Assembly: GCA_029721515.1 (NCBI GenBank)
Contig: CM056559.1
Coordinates: forward strand, 15,739,001 to 15,803,000
Direction: 5' to 3'
DNA from: Synanceia verrucosa
Taxonomy: Eukaryota; Chordata; Actinopteri; Perciformes; Synanceiidae
Length of the DNA: 64,000 nucleotides
A program made the translations under genes and the position numbers. Below the pieces are notes generated by a model. It did no database searches. It worked only from the letters and a program-made list of their open reading frames with translations, and was not told the origin of the DNA. This document shows positions 1-11,545 of the stretch, in pieces (positions within the stretch are counted from its first letter, which is position 1; each line of letters begins with the position of its first letter).

Positions 1-929
1 TTGAGTATTGTCTGAACTGTGGCTGCCCATGTTCCCAGAATTCCTTTTACCGTCTTACCAGAGCAGCATACCCTGACTTCAGTGTTAAATCCAGCTGAAA
101 AGGAGCGTAATCATATCAGTGCTGAGCAGCAAAGTGGATTATTTGATGGTAGAAAGAGAGACTGAAAGGGACAAGAGCCAGACACATTGCTGCTACAGGG
201 GAAAACTAATTTGACTCTTTCAAAGGGAATGCGAGGAACAGCATAGGAAAAGAAAAGAACCAATGTGCATGGCTGAGTTTGTCACAGAGAAAGACAAACA
301 GACAGAAAGAACAGATGAACAGACACACAGACAGTACTTAGAATATTTTCTCGAGTCCTCTCATTAAAATGCCTGAGGAGGAAATATGTTGAAGGTCAGG
401 GCTTATTCTTAAGTTTGCTGCAGTTTCAACTGAATGGCCTTGAGTCTGTGGTGAACAGACTGAATTTACAACCGCAGACTTTAACGGAGGAGAAAATGCT
501 TTGTGAAAAGAGTGAGTTTCAGTTCATACTTATACTAAGGAGAGTTTGTCACTAAACGCTGCTTCATCGAGCGAGGGGCCCCAGAATTCAGTTGAATTTA
601 CGTGTGAATGTACTTCTATGTATGCAGTCCTACAGTCTTTTCATTGTCTAAATGATATGAAATGTCAATTTATTTTTTTTTCAAATATATTTCTTATTTT
701 TCAAAGGACAGAAAAATATAAAGAACATAGGAAAGAAAGATTATCAGATTATGATAATGATCAGATTATCATTATCAAATTATCAGTCAGTGGTCATAGT
801 TAGACAAAAGGCAAAAAACATCTATGAATAAATAAATAAATAAAATGAAGTATATGCCAAGTCACATCTTTGCACAGTGAAGCATTAAGTTTGTAGGTCT
901 TGGCCCTTAAATTATCTTAGTACAGGGTC
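1..929. other. Non-coding AT-rich stretch, no gene seen
   Basis: No convincing coding region, RNA gene or recognisable repeat. The only structured part is a short (AAAT)n tract at about 826-844. Short open frames here have no family signature. Confidence 0.6.
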
Positions 930-1680
930 CCATGTCTTATCAAATACCTCTCCTCTCTCTTCATAACAAAGCCTCAGTCTCTCAAGATGTAGTGTGTTGG
1001 ACATTTCTCCCAGCCACAAGTCAAATGTCGGCACAAAGTCCTTTTTCCAAATACGTGAAAAAAAAAAAAAATTCGCAATCACCATCCCAAACTGATAGCC
1101 TTCTTCTTGTGTTTGTTGGTGGAAAAAAGTATATTTGTAACTCCGAGAACCGCTACAAGTGGGCTGGGTACCAGGCTCTTTCCAAAGGCCTCAGAGAAAC
1201 AGTGAAAAATGCTTTTCCAATATGAGTGAAGTTTACTGCATGACCAAAAGAAATGTGCAAGATTACCTATCTTGGATTTGTATTGATTACACATGGGTGA
1301 AACTGTCGGGAAAAATCTATGTAGTTTCTCCGGTGAATAGTGGAGTCTCTGTAACATTTTAAATTGTATAAGGTTGTGTCTCGCGTTAACTGAACATTTA
1401 TGTACATTACATAGACATTCCTCCCAATTCTTGCCACTCAACTCCATATTCAACTCGTCTGCCCATGCCTTTTTAAAAACCTGTGTCCTGAGCAGAGCTC
1501 TCTCATGAAGGAGTTGATAAAAAAGGTAAACCACCCCATGTGTGGTCGGGTCAAATTTATTCACTGTCTTGAGAATATCATGTTTGTTCACTTTGAACTT
1601 CAAAGTTTGTATATTTTTCTTAACAAAATCATATCTTTAATGAACAAAATAAGAGCAATGACCATTTTTCCCCATGCATC
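930..1680 (-). pseudogene. L1-clade LINE ORF2, C-terminal fragment
   Basis: An open frame of 174 codons on the minus strand (1603 to 1079) carries the terminal region of an L1-type ORF2 protein. It has a Cys...HxFWxC...W signature ('GNLAHFFWSC' followed by 'SYWKSIF'), which in L1 elements forms the C-terminal zinc-knuckle region that helps bind template RNA. Endonuclease and reverse transcriptase are absent, so this is a typical 5'-truncated copy. The stretch between the stop and about 930 is probably 3' untranslated sequence; a run of A on the plus strand at 1060-1070 interrupts it. No target duplication could be fixed. It is inactive. Confidence 0.7.
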
Positions 1681-3329
1681 CTCTTAACTGCCAAGACAAG
1701 CACTTAGCATTAATTGTTATCATTTGTTTGTGATTAATATGCATCAACAGTTAGCTTTAGACAACTACATGCCATGCAAATGACAGTAAGAGTTAAGAGG
1801 AGGTTAACAGATGGGGAAGAAGGTATATTTCATGATGTGTGCATGAAGTGTGTCGTGAAAAGATGCAGTGACTGGGGTGTGTTGGGTAGGGATGTAGTAA
1901 TTGTAATTGTAAAATAACTTTCATTTTTTGTTTTGACAAAAAAATTAAAGAAAATAAATGAAATTAATTTTAAAACAAATCCCACAAAAAAAAATAACTT
2001 CAAAAAAAAAAATAAGGATACTAGCCTTAGTTCCCTGCTTGGAATGTACACATTACTTTTTTCAGGAATATCAGCAAGTCTACATTCTCAGGCAGCAGCT
2101 GAAATGTAGTAATAATTAATAAATGAAGTATCAACTATTAACAATTAACAGAATTAACTACTAATTATTATTAGTTATTGATTTGCTCATTAATTTGGGG
2201 CACCACCTCCAATTAGGAGGAATAGATGAACAGAATTCAGAAGAAATTGTGTTATCTATTTTATCTTATTTAATCAGTCTCATAAACATGAAGTATTTAA
2301 TTCTGAACCAGGGATCTATAGTTTTTGCTTTAAACAAATGTACAGCTAACTGTTGACGATAAATGAACAAATTTGCTAAGTGGAGAAATGAACATACAGT
2401 GTCAATTGTGGTTTGAATATAAGAACATCAACAAGGTTAGATGAGAATGATTTCTTTTTTATAAAGATGTTGAGTTTCCGATGGCATATAGCTGTGAGAC
2501 ATATGTGATTTCTGTTGTTATGGATAAGTTGCTGTTTCTATCGCTGCTATTTTTAAATAGGTTAATATTTGAGAATATTATCTGACACCAACTCAGAGAA
2601 TCACAACAAGCCGAAGCATCCTACTTTGCACAGCAGTCTCATGTCCTAGCGGGTCTAGAAGTCAGCTTGTTAGCTCTGTTGATTCTCAGGCCCACGGTCT
2701 CGACAGGAATTTCTGTCCAATGAAATATGAACTAGAAAAGCACTCAGAGAGCGTAGACCTCCAACAAGGCAGTAATCTGAGAGAGCGTATACTCCTGCAA
2801 GCCCACAACGCCTAAGAGTGAATGTGTTGATTTTGATACACCTTGAAACCCACATTTAACATTGTGGTCATTAATATCATGTGCTTTTTATTTTTTTTCT
2901 CTATTTCATATTTTGTGACATTTGAATTTGAATTTTAAAATCTGTGTATTGAATGATTGAAAATATAATTATTTACTTAATTTACATTTGCCGTGGGGGC
3001 GTATGAGTTAAACTGACATATTTTTTTTTAATTAGTATAACATAATAAGTACATGAACATGATGCAGCATCTTCATTTTATTGCTCAGCCCATCTCTGCA
3101 TTTTCATCATTAAGTAGTATAGGAAGTTAAAGCAATGCTAAAATGTGCACTCCGAGAGAGGGCATGCTCCCGCAAGCCAAATAATGCCTGGACGTTTTAC
3201 TACGAGTGAGGTTTGCTATGGTATATGAGTGACATGATGTCATTTTTTTCTATGACGTCACTATCATGTACGCTGGCGATTTTTTTCTTTCATTCCTAAG
3301 GGGTACTGAATGGCTCTCGCTCTATCTGT
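1681..3329. other. AT-rich non-coding; one diverged short duplication
   Basis: No gene is visible. Two similar stretches at about 2777-2820 and 3152-3191 share a GAGAGAGnG...CTCCnGCAAGCC core in direct orientation, suggesting remains of an old dispersed or duplicated repeat. Several poly-A and poly-T tracts lie between 1920 and 2010. Confidence 0.45.
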
Positions 3330-4500
3330 TCACACTGTACACCGTCCCATTTGAGGTACATTGTGGGCTGCATCACTGATGACCATGAAGCTGAATACCG
3401 AGACGTGGTGGACAGCTTTGTGGAGTGGTGTGGACAGAACCAACTGCAGCTCAACATAGGGAAAACAAAAGAGCTACTGGTGGACTTCAGGAAGAAGAGT
3501 ACCCCCCCAACCCTATCAACATCATGGGTACTGAGGTGAACATTGTGGACTGTTCAAAGTATCTGGGGGTCCACAAAGACAATAAACTGAACTGGACAAC
3601 CAACACCAATGCCCTTTATACGAAAGGGCAGATTGTCTCTTCCTTCTGAGGCGACTCAGGTCTTTTAATGTCTGCAGGACCATGCTGCAGATGTTCTACC
3701 ACTCAGTGGTCTCCAGTGTCATCTTCTATGCTGTGGTGTGCTGGGGCAACAGGGTGAAGACTGTTGATGCCAACAGGCTGAATAAGCTCATTAGGAGAGC
3801 TGGCTCTGTCCTGGGAGTAGAACTGCTGTCTCTGCCAGAGGTGTCTGAGCAGAGGATACTGAGGAAACTGCTCAACATCGTCAACGAGTCACACCCCCTG
3901 CATGCCACACTGGACTCCTACCGCAGCACCCTCAGTCGTAGACTGAGACCACCGAGGTTCTCCACGGAACGCCACAGGAAGTCCTTCCTCCCGGTAGCCA
4001 TTAAACTTTTTCACTCCTCCTCCTGAGCCACATAAGTCAATATCTATCAACCCTGCACTATGATAAACACTGTAAGATTTTATCCGCACCTTATCACTGT
4101 AAACACTGTTTTTATCTGCTCCTTATCACTGTAAATTTTACTCTGTTATGTGTATAGTACTCTGTCACTTTTGTTTTTATATTACTGCTTTATTTTTATT
4201 CTTATATCTATCCATCCATCCATCATCTACTGCTTATCCTCATAGGGTCGCGGGGGGGCTGGAGCCTATGCCAGCTGTCTTAGGGCAGAAGGCAGGGTAC
4301 ACCCTGGACAAGTCGCCACCTCATCGCAGATTCTTATATCTCACGGTTATTATTTACACTACTCTGTTATTTTTTAATTAATCTGTTTATCTGTTTATCC
4401 TGTTTCATTACATATTATTTTGTATGTTTCTGTGTATTGCAACTCTGGCATAACAATTTCCTGTGGGATCAATAAAGTTCTTATCTTATATTATCTTAAG
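3330..4500 (+). pseudogene. Rex1/L2-group LINE, 3' part of ORF2 and 3' UTR
   Basis: Reading 3351-4026 with frame changes near 3525 and 3645 gives the thumb and C-terminal part of a Jockey-superfamily reverse transcriptase. Visible motifs are 'NIGKTKELLVDF', 'YLGVHKDNKLNW', 'LLRRLRSFNV' and 'FYHSVVSSVIFYAVVCWG'. The ORF ends in the '..FLPVAIKLFHSSS' tail typical of fish members. The YADD catalytic block lies upstream of the truncation and is missing. The 3' UTR ends in 'GGGATCAATAAAG' followed by a degenerate TCTTA-rich tail (4470-4498), as expected for this group. A SINE has inserted in the 3' UTR. Assignment to Rex1 rather than L2 is by memory of motifs. Confidence 0.75.
4210..4329 (-). mobile_element. 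5'-truncated SINE-like repeat (ATGG-tail family)
   Basis: A 120-bp fragment beginning with (ATCC)n on the plus strand, i.e. with a (GGAT)n tail on the minus strand. It is flanked by a perfect 12-bp target-site duplication (ATTCTTATATCT at 4198-4209 and 4330-4341). It belongs to the same family as the copies at 8881-9192 and 28277-28629. The duplication shows retroposition into the LINE 3' UTR after that LINE inserted. Confidence 0.8.
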
Positions 4501-4502
4501 TT

Positions 4503-4640
4503 AGGCCACTTCGGACCAATCCTGAAAATTTAATTAAAATCCGTCCATAACTTTTTGAGTTATTTTGCAAACCAACAAACAAATCAAGAAATAAACAAAC
4601 CTTTGTGAAAACAACCTCCATAATCTCCTTGATGGAGGTA
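4503..4640 (+). repeat. Dispersed fish repeat fragment
   Basis: Contains the phrases 'CCAATCCTGAAAATTT' and 'TCCGTCCATAACTTTTTGAG' and ends with an inverted pair ACCTCCA...TGGAGGT (about 4613-4639). This combination recurs across percomorph genomes as an unclassified repeat. It abuts the LINE tail directly. Confidence 0.5.
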
Positions 4641-5846
4641 ATTAAAGCAGTGTTTGCTTTTTAGAAAACTTGACTTAAAAAAATAAGAATTCATATAGAG
4701 TTAAAGTAAATAAGAATAATATTATCCTAGAAACTAGAAATGAAGCAATAGGTGAAGATGAGAAGAACAGTTTAGAAGTCTGGAAGAACTGAGCTTTATA
4801 TCTCTAAAGGTGACAAACTTGGGGAGGGGTGTTTGGGTCTACTGGTAGCTGCCTTTCCCTCCTTTTATTTTATTTCTATCACCTCTTGCGTGGTTGACTC
4901 AATTTTATCTAATTTTTCATACAAATCACCAAAAATAAGTGATTTTCAACATTCCAGGAATATGATATTAACAAATGATTACCATAAAACAGGATGTATG
5001 TATTTTCATTATGTGATTTTGATTTTATAATGATTTTTTGTAATTTGGGGTGCAGATCGATGTATCAAAATTCAACACATCACATCTACGAGCATTACAA
5101 GTCATTTTGCAAACTACATTTAAAACTAACAGAGGATTTACCTCTGAGCAAACTCCAGGGTCCCTGCAGCTTCTTCTGGGTATTGACAGTTACACTGCAG
5201 CTCTGTGATGAAATTTGGTCAGCTGATGGGAGGGGAGGGAGCACAATAATAAACAACAATAAGTTTATGAGACAGAAAGGCAAAAATTAGACTTATAATC
5301 TATAGTTCATGACATGGTGATGTGATACTCACCCAGCAGCATCAATTATGGACTGGCTGGAGGGTCAGGGTAAACTAAATGTCAGCTGAAATGGAGGATA
5401 TCTGTTGAACATGGACAATGGTACACAGATTAAGAGTTAAATTATGTGTACAGTCATAGTAGACACTGAAAGTTATGCTAAAGAAAACATCAGCATTTCA
5501 TAAATAGTAGCATAAAATAGCATAAAAAGTAGATTCCCTTCCTTGGTAGCAAGAAAAACACATCCTATAAAGTTCACTAGAAACTGATCCACAATAATTG
5601 TTAAGTAGAGCCTCAGCTAAGCTTCTTGCATGATTACTAACACACAGCAGGGATCATGCATTATCTTAGAAAACATAATTAATGTTCAGTAAATCCAAAT
5701 ATGTTTTAAATGTTCTTTGTAACATACAGTACAATAAAAGCATACTTTCTACACATTTTAAAGGGATACAGTAGTTCAGAATTTTGGACATAGGACCTCA
5801 TTTCCACGTGATTAGGGGGGTTAGGGTGTTCAGTGCCTTCTAGTTA
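4641..5846. other. Non-coding, no gene seen
   Basis: AT-rich sequence. Short frames at 4833-5290 have no family signature and no coding bias that I can see. Confidence 0.55.
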
Positions 5847-6019
5847 GGGGCGGCAGTAGCTCAGTCTGTAGTGACTTGGGCTGGGAATCGGAGGGTCGCC
5901 AGTTCAATGGTCCTACCTGGACTGAAATTTCTCTACCACCATGTGTGGTCCTACCTGGACCAATTGAAATTGAAATTTCCCTCATTGAGGGACTAATAAA
6001 GGAATTCTTCTTCTTCTTG
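5847..6019 (+). mobile_element. tRNA-derived SINE
   Basis: The head reads GGGGCGGCAGTAGCTCAGTC and carries a tRNA-like A box, followed by a B-box-like GGTCGCCAGTTCAATGG, the internal RNA polymerase III promoter layout. The 3' end reads 'GAGGGACTAATAAAGGAATTC' followed by (TTC)n. It is short (173 bp) because a central part is missing compared with the relative at 12022-12402. It directly abuts the next TIR element. Confidence 0.75.
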
Positions 6020-6884
6020 CAGAGTTCACTGGTGCTAGGCTGGCACAAGTCAGTAGGTCTAGTTAGCCTGCCATTAAAAACAGTTTTACCCACTCCACAG
6101 TGCACCTGAGGCAACTCAATTATAACGCCAGACTATCAATGTAAATGTCTGTGTTGATAAAATAATTTTAGACATAAAACTAACCTTACATTTTGAAGGC
6201 AGCAGCAGCGCCCTATACTTCCTGGTCATAAGTTCAACAGCGGCGGATTGATATCACCTAACAACTACGTTACTGGATCTATAATAGATTGTTTACATGC
6301 AGCTGTCATGGATAGACAACAGAGTACACAGAGAAGCTTGTTCTTCAGACCAGAAATAGCCACGCTTGGAGGACTTTCCGATGCCTTTGAAGACAACAAT
6401 GAGCAATTTTTCTCCAATGAACCTTACCTCTATGAGGTAGAATACAGAGAATAAGGGTTGAGAGAGATGGATGCTAAAAGGGAAGAATGAAAGAGAGCAC
6501 CTGTAGAGACAGACCCCACTGGAGCTGCAGAAACCCGGGACAGAAGAACCGGAGACTGGTGGTGCCAGTGCGGAAAATGCACACAAATGCAGACGGAAGA
6601 GGAATGCTAGGTAAACAAACTATTATAGCTCCGATAACCTAGCTGCTAGGTGATATCATTCTGCTGCTGTCAAATTAGCTGCTGCTGCTGAGGCATAAAT
6701 CCTTCAAAATTCAAGGTTAGTTTTATGTCTAAAATTATTCTGTCAACACAGACATTTATATTATTTACAGTCTGGTTGTTATAATTGATTTTCCTCGGGT
6801 GCACTGTGGAGTGGGTAAGACTGTTTTTAATGGCAGGCTAACTAGACCTACTGACTTGCGCTAGCCTAGCAACAGTGAACTCTG
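6020..6884 (+). mobile_element. 865-bp DNA transposon derivative with ~170-bp TIRs
   Basis: Left arm 6020-6200 and right arm about 6704-6884 are inverted copies with modest divergence. Termini are CAGAGTTCACTG and CAGTGAACTCTG, and CAGAG...CTCTG ends are of hAT type. The expected 8-bp duplication is not preserved: the left neighbour is a SINE tail and the flanking octamers differ. The centre holds a decayed coding exon (6308-6610) instead of a transposase, so the copy is non-autonomous. Class assignment is an inference from the terminal bases only. Confidence 0.65.
6308..6610 (+). pseudogene. Exon with P2X7-type cysteine/zinc-binding motif
   Basis: One frame starting at ATG 6308 runs to a candidate splice donor (GTAAAC at 6611), broken by TAA at 6452 and TGA at 6488. 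It shows 'PYLYEVEY' followed about 40 residues later by 'WCQCGKCTQMQTEEEC' (6560-6607). This W-C-x-C-G-x-C-x2-M-x-T-E-x-E-C pattern resembles the zinc-binding segment of P2X7 receptor C-termini, which also occurs in many stand-alone invertebrate and fish proteins linked to mobile elements. The acidic 'PYxYE-x-EY' lead-in fits those stand-alone proteins, not a channel. Position inside matched TIRs implies it is cargo or first exon of the parent transposon. Two stops make it non-functional. Confidence 0.55.
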
Positions 6885-7650
6885 AACGAGAAGGACTGAA
6901 TGAAATTTTTTTGAAAACTGCCTCCACACGTCCCCAACTCTCTGGCTCACTTTGAAATGAAGCCCTATATCCAAAAGTCTGAACTTTCACTTTAATACCA
7001 GGTATTACTCTGGAAATGCATGTAAATCCATTTATTAAATTTTGTGCTGTGTGTAAATTACACCGCAATTGAACACTTTCCAAAAGAATGTACTGAAGTA
7101 CAAGCGTGAATAACTTCACTTCATAGACTGAGATGTAAGTTAACATACACTGAAACTTAATATTTCAGTGTTCAGTATTAAAATGTGTACTTTTAAAATA
7201 TGCTTTTAAGTGTATGTTATAATGACAATTTTGATCATACATTTTAAAATATATCAAAAATATCTTTAAAAAATTAAAATAGTACACTTTAGAAATTGCA
7301 CATAAGTTTCACTTAAAGTATATTTTAATATATTTCTACAAAGTGTAATAACTGTATAATTCATTTAAAGTGTGTTAAAAGTATTAGCGTGAAAGTGTGA
7401 TGTTCGTGAACTTTTTATATATTTACAAAAAGTACAATATGTGTAAGTACATTTTCAATATATTATTGAAAATACAAATATACTTGAAATACAATAAAGT
7501 AAGGGTCATGCAGTTGGTACTAGGCTGTCCGTACCTTTCACAAAAATGTAACTGTAAATCCTGTATTAACCCACGTCCACTACAACTTGGAACAAAGTTG
7601 GTTGATATAGAGAGGAAGGGTTTTTCTAAGAGGGGGAAAACAGTGGTAAC
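6885..7650. other. AT-rich non-coding stretch
   Basis: No gene. Between about 7140 and 7500 the sequence is dominated by recurring AGTGTA / TTTTAAA / ATATTT words, which looks like a decayed AT-rich transposon end but could not be assigned. Confidence 0.45.
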
Positions 7651-7822
7651 GAGTGATGGACAAATGAAGCTTCATGAAGCACTTGTGATATTTTTTGACT
7701 TTGAAGATGAAGACTAGTGTAATGCAATTTCCATTTCACTAGCCTTAATCTTTAAACCAAGAGTGCTAGAGGAGTCAAAAAATACCACAAGTGTTTCATG
7801 AAGCTTCATTTGTCCATCACTA
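7651..7822. mobile_element. 172-bp hAT-like MITE
   Basis: Inverted arms of 49 bp (7652-7700 and 7773-7821) differ at only two positions and begin AGTGATGGACAAATGAAGC. The element is flanked by an 8-bp direct repeat with one mismatch (GTGGTAAC at 7643-7650, GTGGCAAC at 7823-7830), the target-duplication length of hAT transposons. There is no coding capacity. Confidence 0.8.
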
Positions 7823-8235
7823 GTGGCAACAGCTTTGCATTTTCCTTCCACCACTTGAGTGGTCAAATTTTGAGGGAAATGGATTTTTCACTTTCACTTT
7901 TTCACTGCTGGTTCAGTGAAAGTCCCACCAAGAAGATATTCCAAGACTGTCTTCTTGTTCCAGTTCAACTTTTCCTGTTGTGTCTGTCTGGTCAGCATGC
8001 TGTTTTGCTGCACATGTGGGTCCACTGGTACCTGCTAAATGGTTTAACACTTCTGAACATTATATATAAATCTCAACATAACGTAAACATTCTCCTTTGT
8101 GTCATTCTTCTGTGGACTGTTAATGACTGTTTGTCACACATACAAATAACCCCAAAAAACAAAGTAAATGTATATAACAGAGACAAGGGTCTCATCTTGT
8201 GATCACAGAAACACTACTTAAAACAAAAACATAAA
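7823..8235. other. Non-coding, no gene seen
   Basis: A 134-codon open frame spans 7798-8202 but starts inside the MITE and has no recognisable motif, so I treat it as chance. Confidence 0.5.
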
Positions 8236-8880
8236 CTATTCAATTCAATGTAATTTTATTTGTATAGCCCAGTCTCACAAATTATGAATTTGCCTCAGAG
8301 GGCTTTACGATCTGTACAGAATATGACACCCTCCGTCCTTTACAAACGACCCTCACATTGTTGAAGGAAAACCCCCCCCAAAAAAAACTTTTAACGGAAA
8401 AAGAAATGGTCGAAACCTCAGGAAGAGCAACAGAGGATCCCTCTTCCAGGATGGACAGACGTGCAATAGATGCTATGTGTACAGAGTAACAACAATGAAA
8501 AACACATTAACACTCCATATAACAACAGTTAATGCATATAGAATTGTATGACAGTGTCAAAGGGGATTCCACCATGCCAATGGATGGAGCATGGGCAGCA
8601 TGACCCTTCTCTCCACCGCACGAAACAGATGAAGCCTCGGCAACACATCCTTCTCTCCACCATGCCAAATGGATGAGGCCTGAGTAGCATGTCGTTCTCT
8701 CCACCATCATTTTGGGAAAGAATATGCCTGATTTTTGCAATGTTACACAAGTAGAAATAGTTCTAGATATTTGTTTCATGTGGACATTGAAGGTCATACA
8801 GTATCTTGGTGAAATATTACCCCTAGATTCCTTATAGTGGTGCTCGAGGCCGGGGCAATGCCATCTAGAGTAAATAAGTC

Positions 8881-9192
8881 CATCCATCCATTATCTACCG
8901 CTTATCCTCATAGGGTCGCGGGGGGGCTGGAGGAAAGCAAGGTACACCCTGGACAAGACACCACCTCATTGCAGGGCACAGGGAGACAGACAACCACTCA
9001 CACTCACTCCTACGGTCAATTTAAATTAGCCAATTATCCTAATTCCCATGCATGTTTTTGGATGGTGGGAGGAAGCCGGAGTACGCACAGAGAGAACCCA
9101 CGCAGACATCGGGACAACATGTAAACTCCACACAAAAAGGCCCCGGGCCGGGATTCGAACCCGGTACCCTCTTGCTGTGAGGCAACAGTGAA
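8881..9192 (-). mobile_element. SINE-like repeat, near full length
   Basis: Same family as 28277-28629, reverse orientation. On the minus strand it runs from the head 'CACTGTTGCCTCACAGCAAG' and a B-box-like 'GGTTCGAATCCCGG' to a (GGAT)n tail. It is flanked by a perfect 10-bp duplication (TAAATAAGTC at 8871-8880 and 9193-9202), so it retroposed into LINE copy A. Confidence 0.8.
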
Positions 9193-9302
9193 TAAATAAG
9201 TCATTAGAGAATTTATTTCTGAGATTTTCGGGGCCAATTACAATAACTTCAGTTTTGTCTGAATGTAACAACAGGAAATTGTCTGTCATCCAGGTCCTTA
9301 AA

Positions 9303-10605
9303 GCTGGAGTCCATGGTTAGAGAGACCTCGCAAGAGAGCGAGCAAGATTTGAAAGTAATACCTCCTCTCAGCCTCCTCTAAGCTCCACACTCTCCTCCCC
9401 CTCCCGTCAGTGCTCCATCGAAAGCTACACCCCCTCAACAGACATTCAAACTGACATTCAACAGGGAGAGAAGAGCCGTTATGCTGCATCACCACAGTTG
9501 TAAAACTTCCCACTCAAAGCCAATATATCAACATCATAGTGTCACCTTTATGATAGAGACACTGATAGCTATGGTTGTGCAATTTGATCAAAACGTCATA
9601 TTCTATAAGCTCTTACAAGCGGCACTGACGGCCAGTTTACAAGCACGGATAAGCTAGCATGATAAGTTAGCACTGGGCTGAAGGCCCAAACATACAAACC
9701 TCAAATATTGTGACCGCGACTCCACACTGTTGTCACACAAAACACTGCTCGGCACCTATTTTTCACATCAACCCTCTCATCGATCTTTCAATTCACAGAA
9801 ATTTTACAGGAAACTACTAGCGGCAGTGCAGCTCATCCATGGAAGCTTTAAGCTGAATGGACATCCAGTTTAAACATCCAAAATGTCATAACCTCTTCAA
9901 TATAAGCTGCACCTACGACCGGCTTACACCCTCAGAGAAGCTAATGTTAGCATTGGGCTAATATGTGCTATAAAAGCAGCTTGGTTGACAAACATACTTC
10001 ATTACATTACATACTTCATGAAAATAATAACTCCTCCTCTAAACAAATAATTACCTATCCAACAGAACGAAAGCAACCTCTGCATCACTTTTCAGTCCCT
10101 TCAGATGCCTCCGTGTCTCCACCAATATTCATTCTGGTTTGTCCTTTAGCTTTATCCAGACCCTGTTTTGTCGCAGCCTTTTCTGCCTCCCTCTTTTAGC
10201 TCTTTGTCTGTTTAGCAGTGTGAGCCATCAGACGTAATGCTGGATGTGAAATTTTTGGCTCCATTTTCTCTGCCATTGGTCCCCACAGAACGTATTCTCC
10301 TGCTAACTATTATTATTTCTGCATAGAAGTGCGCTGGATATTTCCAGCAACAGTGGGGAGAAGGGAGGGACATGAGCAGGACGAGACATGAAGGCACCAA
10401 GACACCAAGGGATTGGTTCTCCCATCTCACTCTAAGTGTCAGTTGATTGGTCACAGTTTTTGCAGTCCTGTAGCTGTAGAGGTCTGATTCTTTTCCTTCC
10501 TTTTTCTGAACACATGACGTATTGACTGCTCTTAGTGTGGCAGGACCATTTCACCTAGTATAACAAAAACTGTTTCTGAAAAGAATCAAGGATTCAAGCT
10601 TGACG
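9303..10605. other. 1.3-kb unclassified insertion in LINE copy A
   Basis: LINE sequence stops at about 9302 ('..CATCCAGGTCCTTAAAG') and resumes at about 10606 ('TACTTGGAGTTTAACTAACTG'). In copies B and C these points are only a few bases apart. The insert has no long open frame, no evident terminal inverted repeats and no poly-A tail. It contains a GCTAGCATGATAAGTTAGC near-palindrome (about 9652). Its class is unknown to me. Confidence 0.55.
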
Positions 10606-11545
10606 GCATACTTGGAGTTTAACTAACTGACTGGTTTCTTCTGCCTTGAATGACAAATATAGCTGAGTATCTGCATAACAGTGAAACAGTGAGTGTTTTC
10701 CAATAACATTGCCTAAAGGAAGCATATATAAAATGAATCGAACTGGCCCAAGCACAGAACTTTGAGGACCTCCCTGACTGACTTTGAAGTGCATGGATGA
10801 CACATCATTAACATGTGCAAACTGGGATCAATATGATAAATATGACTTAGTTTAATGCAGTTCCTCTGATGCCAATTAAATGTTCTAATCTGTGTAAAAG
10901 GATATGGTGGTCAATGGTGTCGAAGGCTGTGCTAAGATCTAGCAAGACAAGTACAGAGACAAGTCCGTTGTCTGATGCAATTAGCAGGTTGTTAGTAATT
11001 TTCATCATAGTTGTATCACTGCTATGATATTTTTGAAACCCTGACTAAAAATCTTCAAATAGATTATTGCTCTGTAGAACACAACTGACTGCACACTGCT
11101 TTCTCAAGTATTTTAATTGGTTAAATGACTGAGGTACATAGCCTGACAGAAGTTGATCATGTTTAATATAGAGGTGCTCAGTCACGGTAAAACTTCTTTA
11201 AGCAGTGAAGGTGGGATGGGGTCTAAGAGAAAGGTAGATGGCTTGGATGAGGAAATCACTGAAGTCAGTTTAAGGAGGTCTATGGGAGAAAAGCAGTCTA
11301 AATATACATCAGGCTCTTCAGTTGTTTTTAAGGTTCCTGTGTTTGAGGACAAAGCAGTTTCAATTAAAGGCAAAGTGTGACTGATTTTCTCTGTAATAGT
11401 TATAATCTTCTCATTAAAGAAGCTCATGAAGTCACTACTACTGAGGGTTATGGGAATAGATGGCTCAATAGAGCTGTGACTCTCTGTCAGCCTGGTTACA
11501 GTGCTGAAAAGAAACCTGGGGTTGTTAGGTTCTGTCAACATTTGT

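Larger units (their letters stand above)
8236..11545 (-). pseudogene. L2-like LINE copy A, 5'-truncated and broken
   Basis: Read on the minus strand, fragments of one ORF2 appear in order. These are the linker 'NNPRFLFSTVTRLTESHSS' with 'FMSFFNEKI' (11541-11182), remnants of the reverse transcriptase palm (about 11000-10600), 'NFLLLHSDKTEVIVIGPENL' (9289-9230), and C-terminal 'NIAKIRHILSQ' (near 8750). The 3' UTR (8700-8236) contains the family phrases 'GAGCAACAGAGGATCC' and 'GAATTTGCCTCAGAGGGC' (plus-strand reading). About 0.8 kb between the ORF and UTR is deleted at 8705 relative to copy C. A SINE (8881-9192) and an unclassified insert (9303-10605) interrupt it. Stops and frameshifts are numerous, so it is dead. 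Confidence 0.8.
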
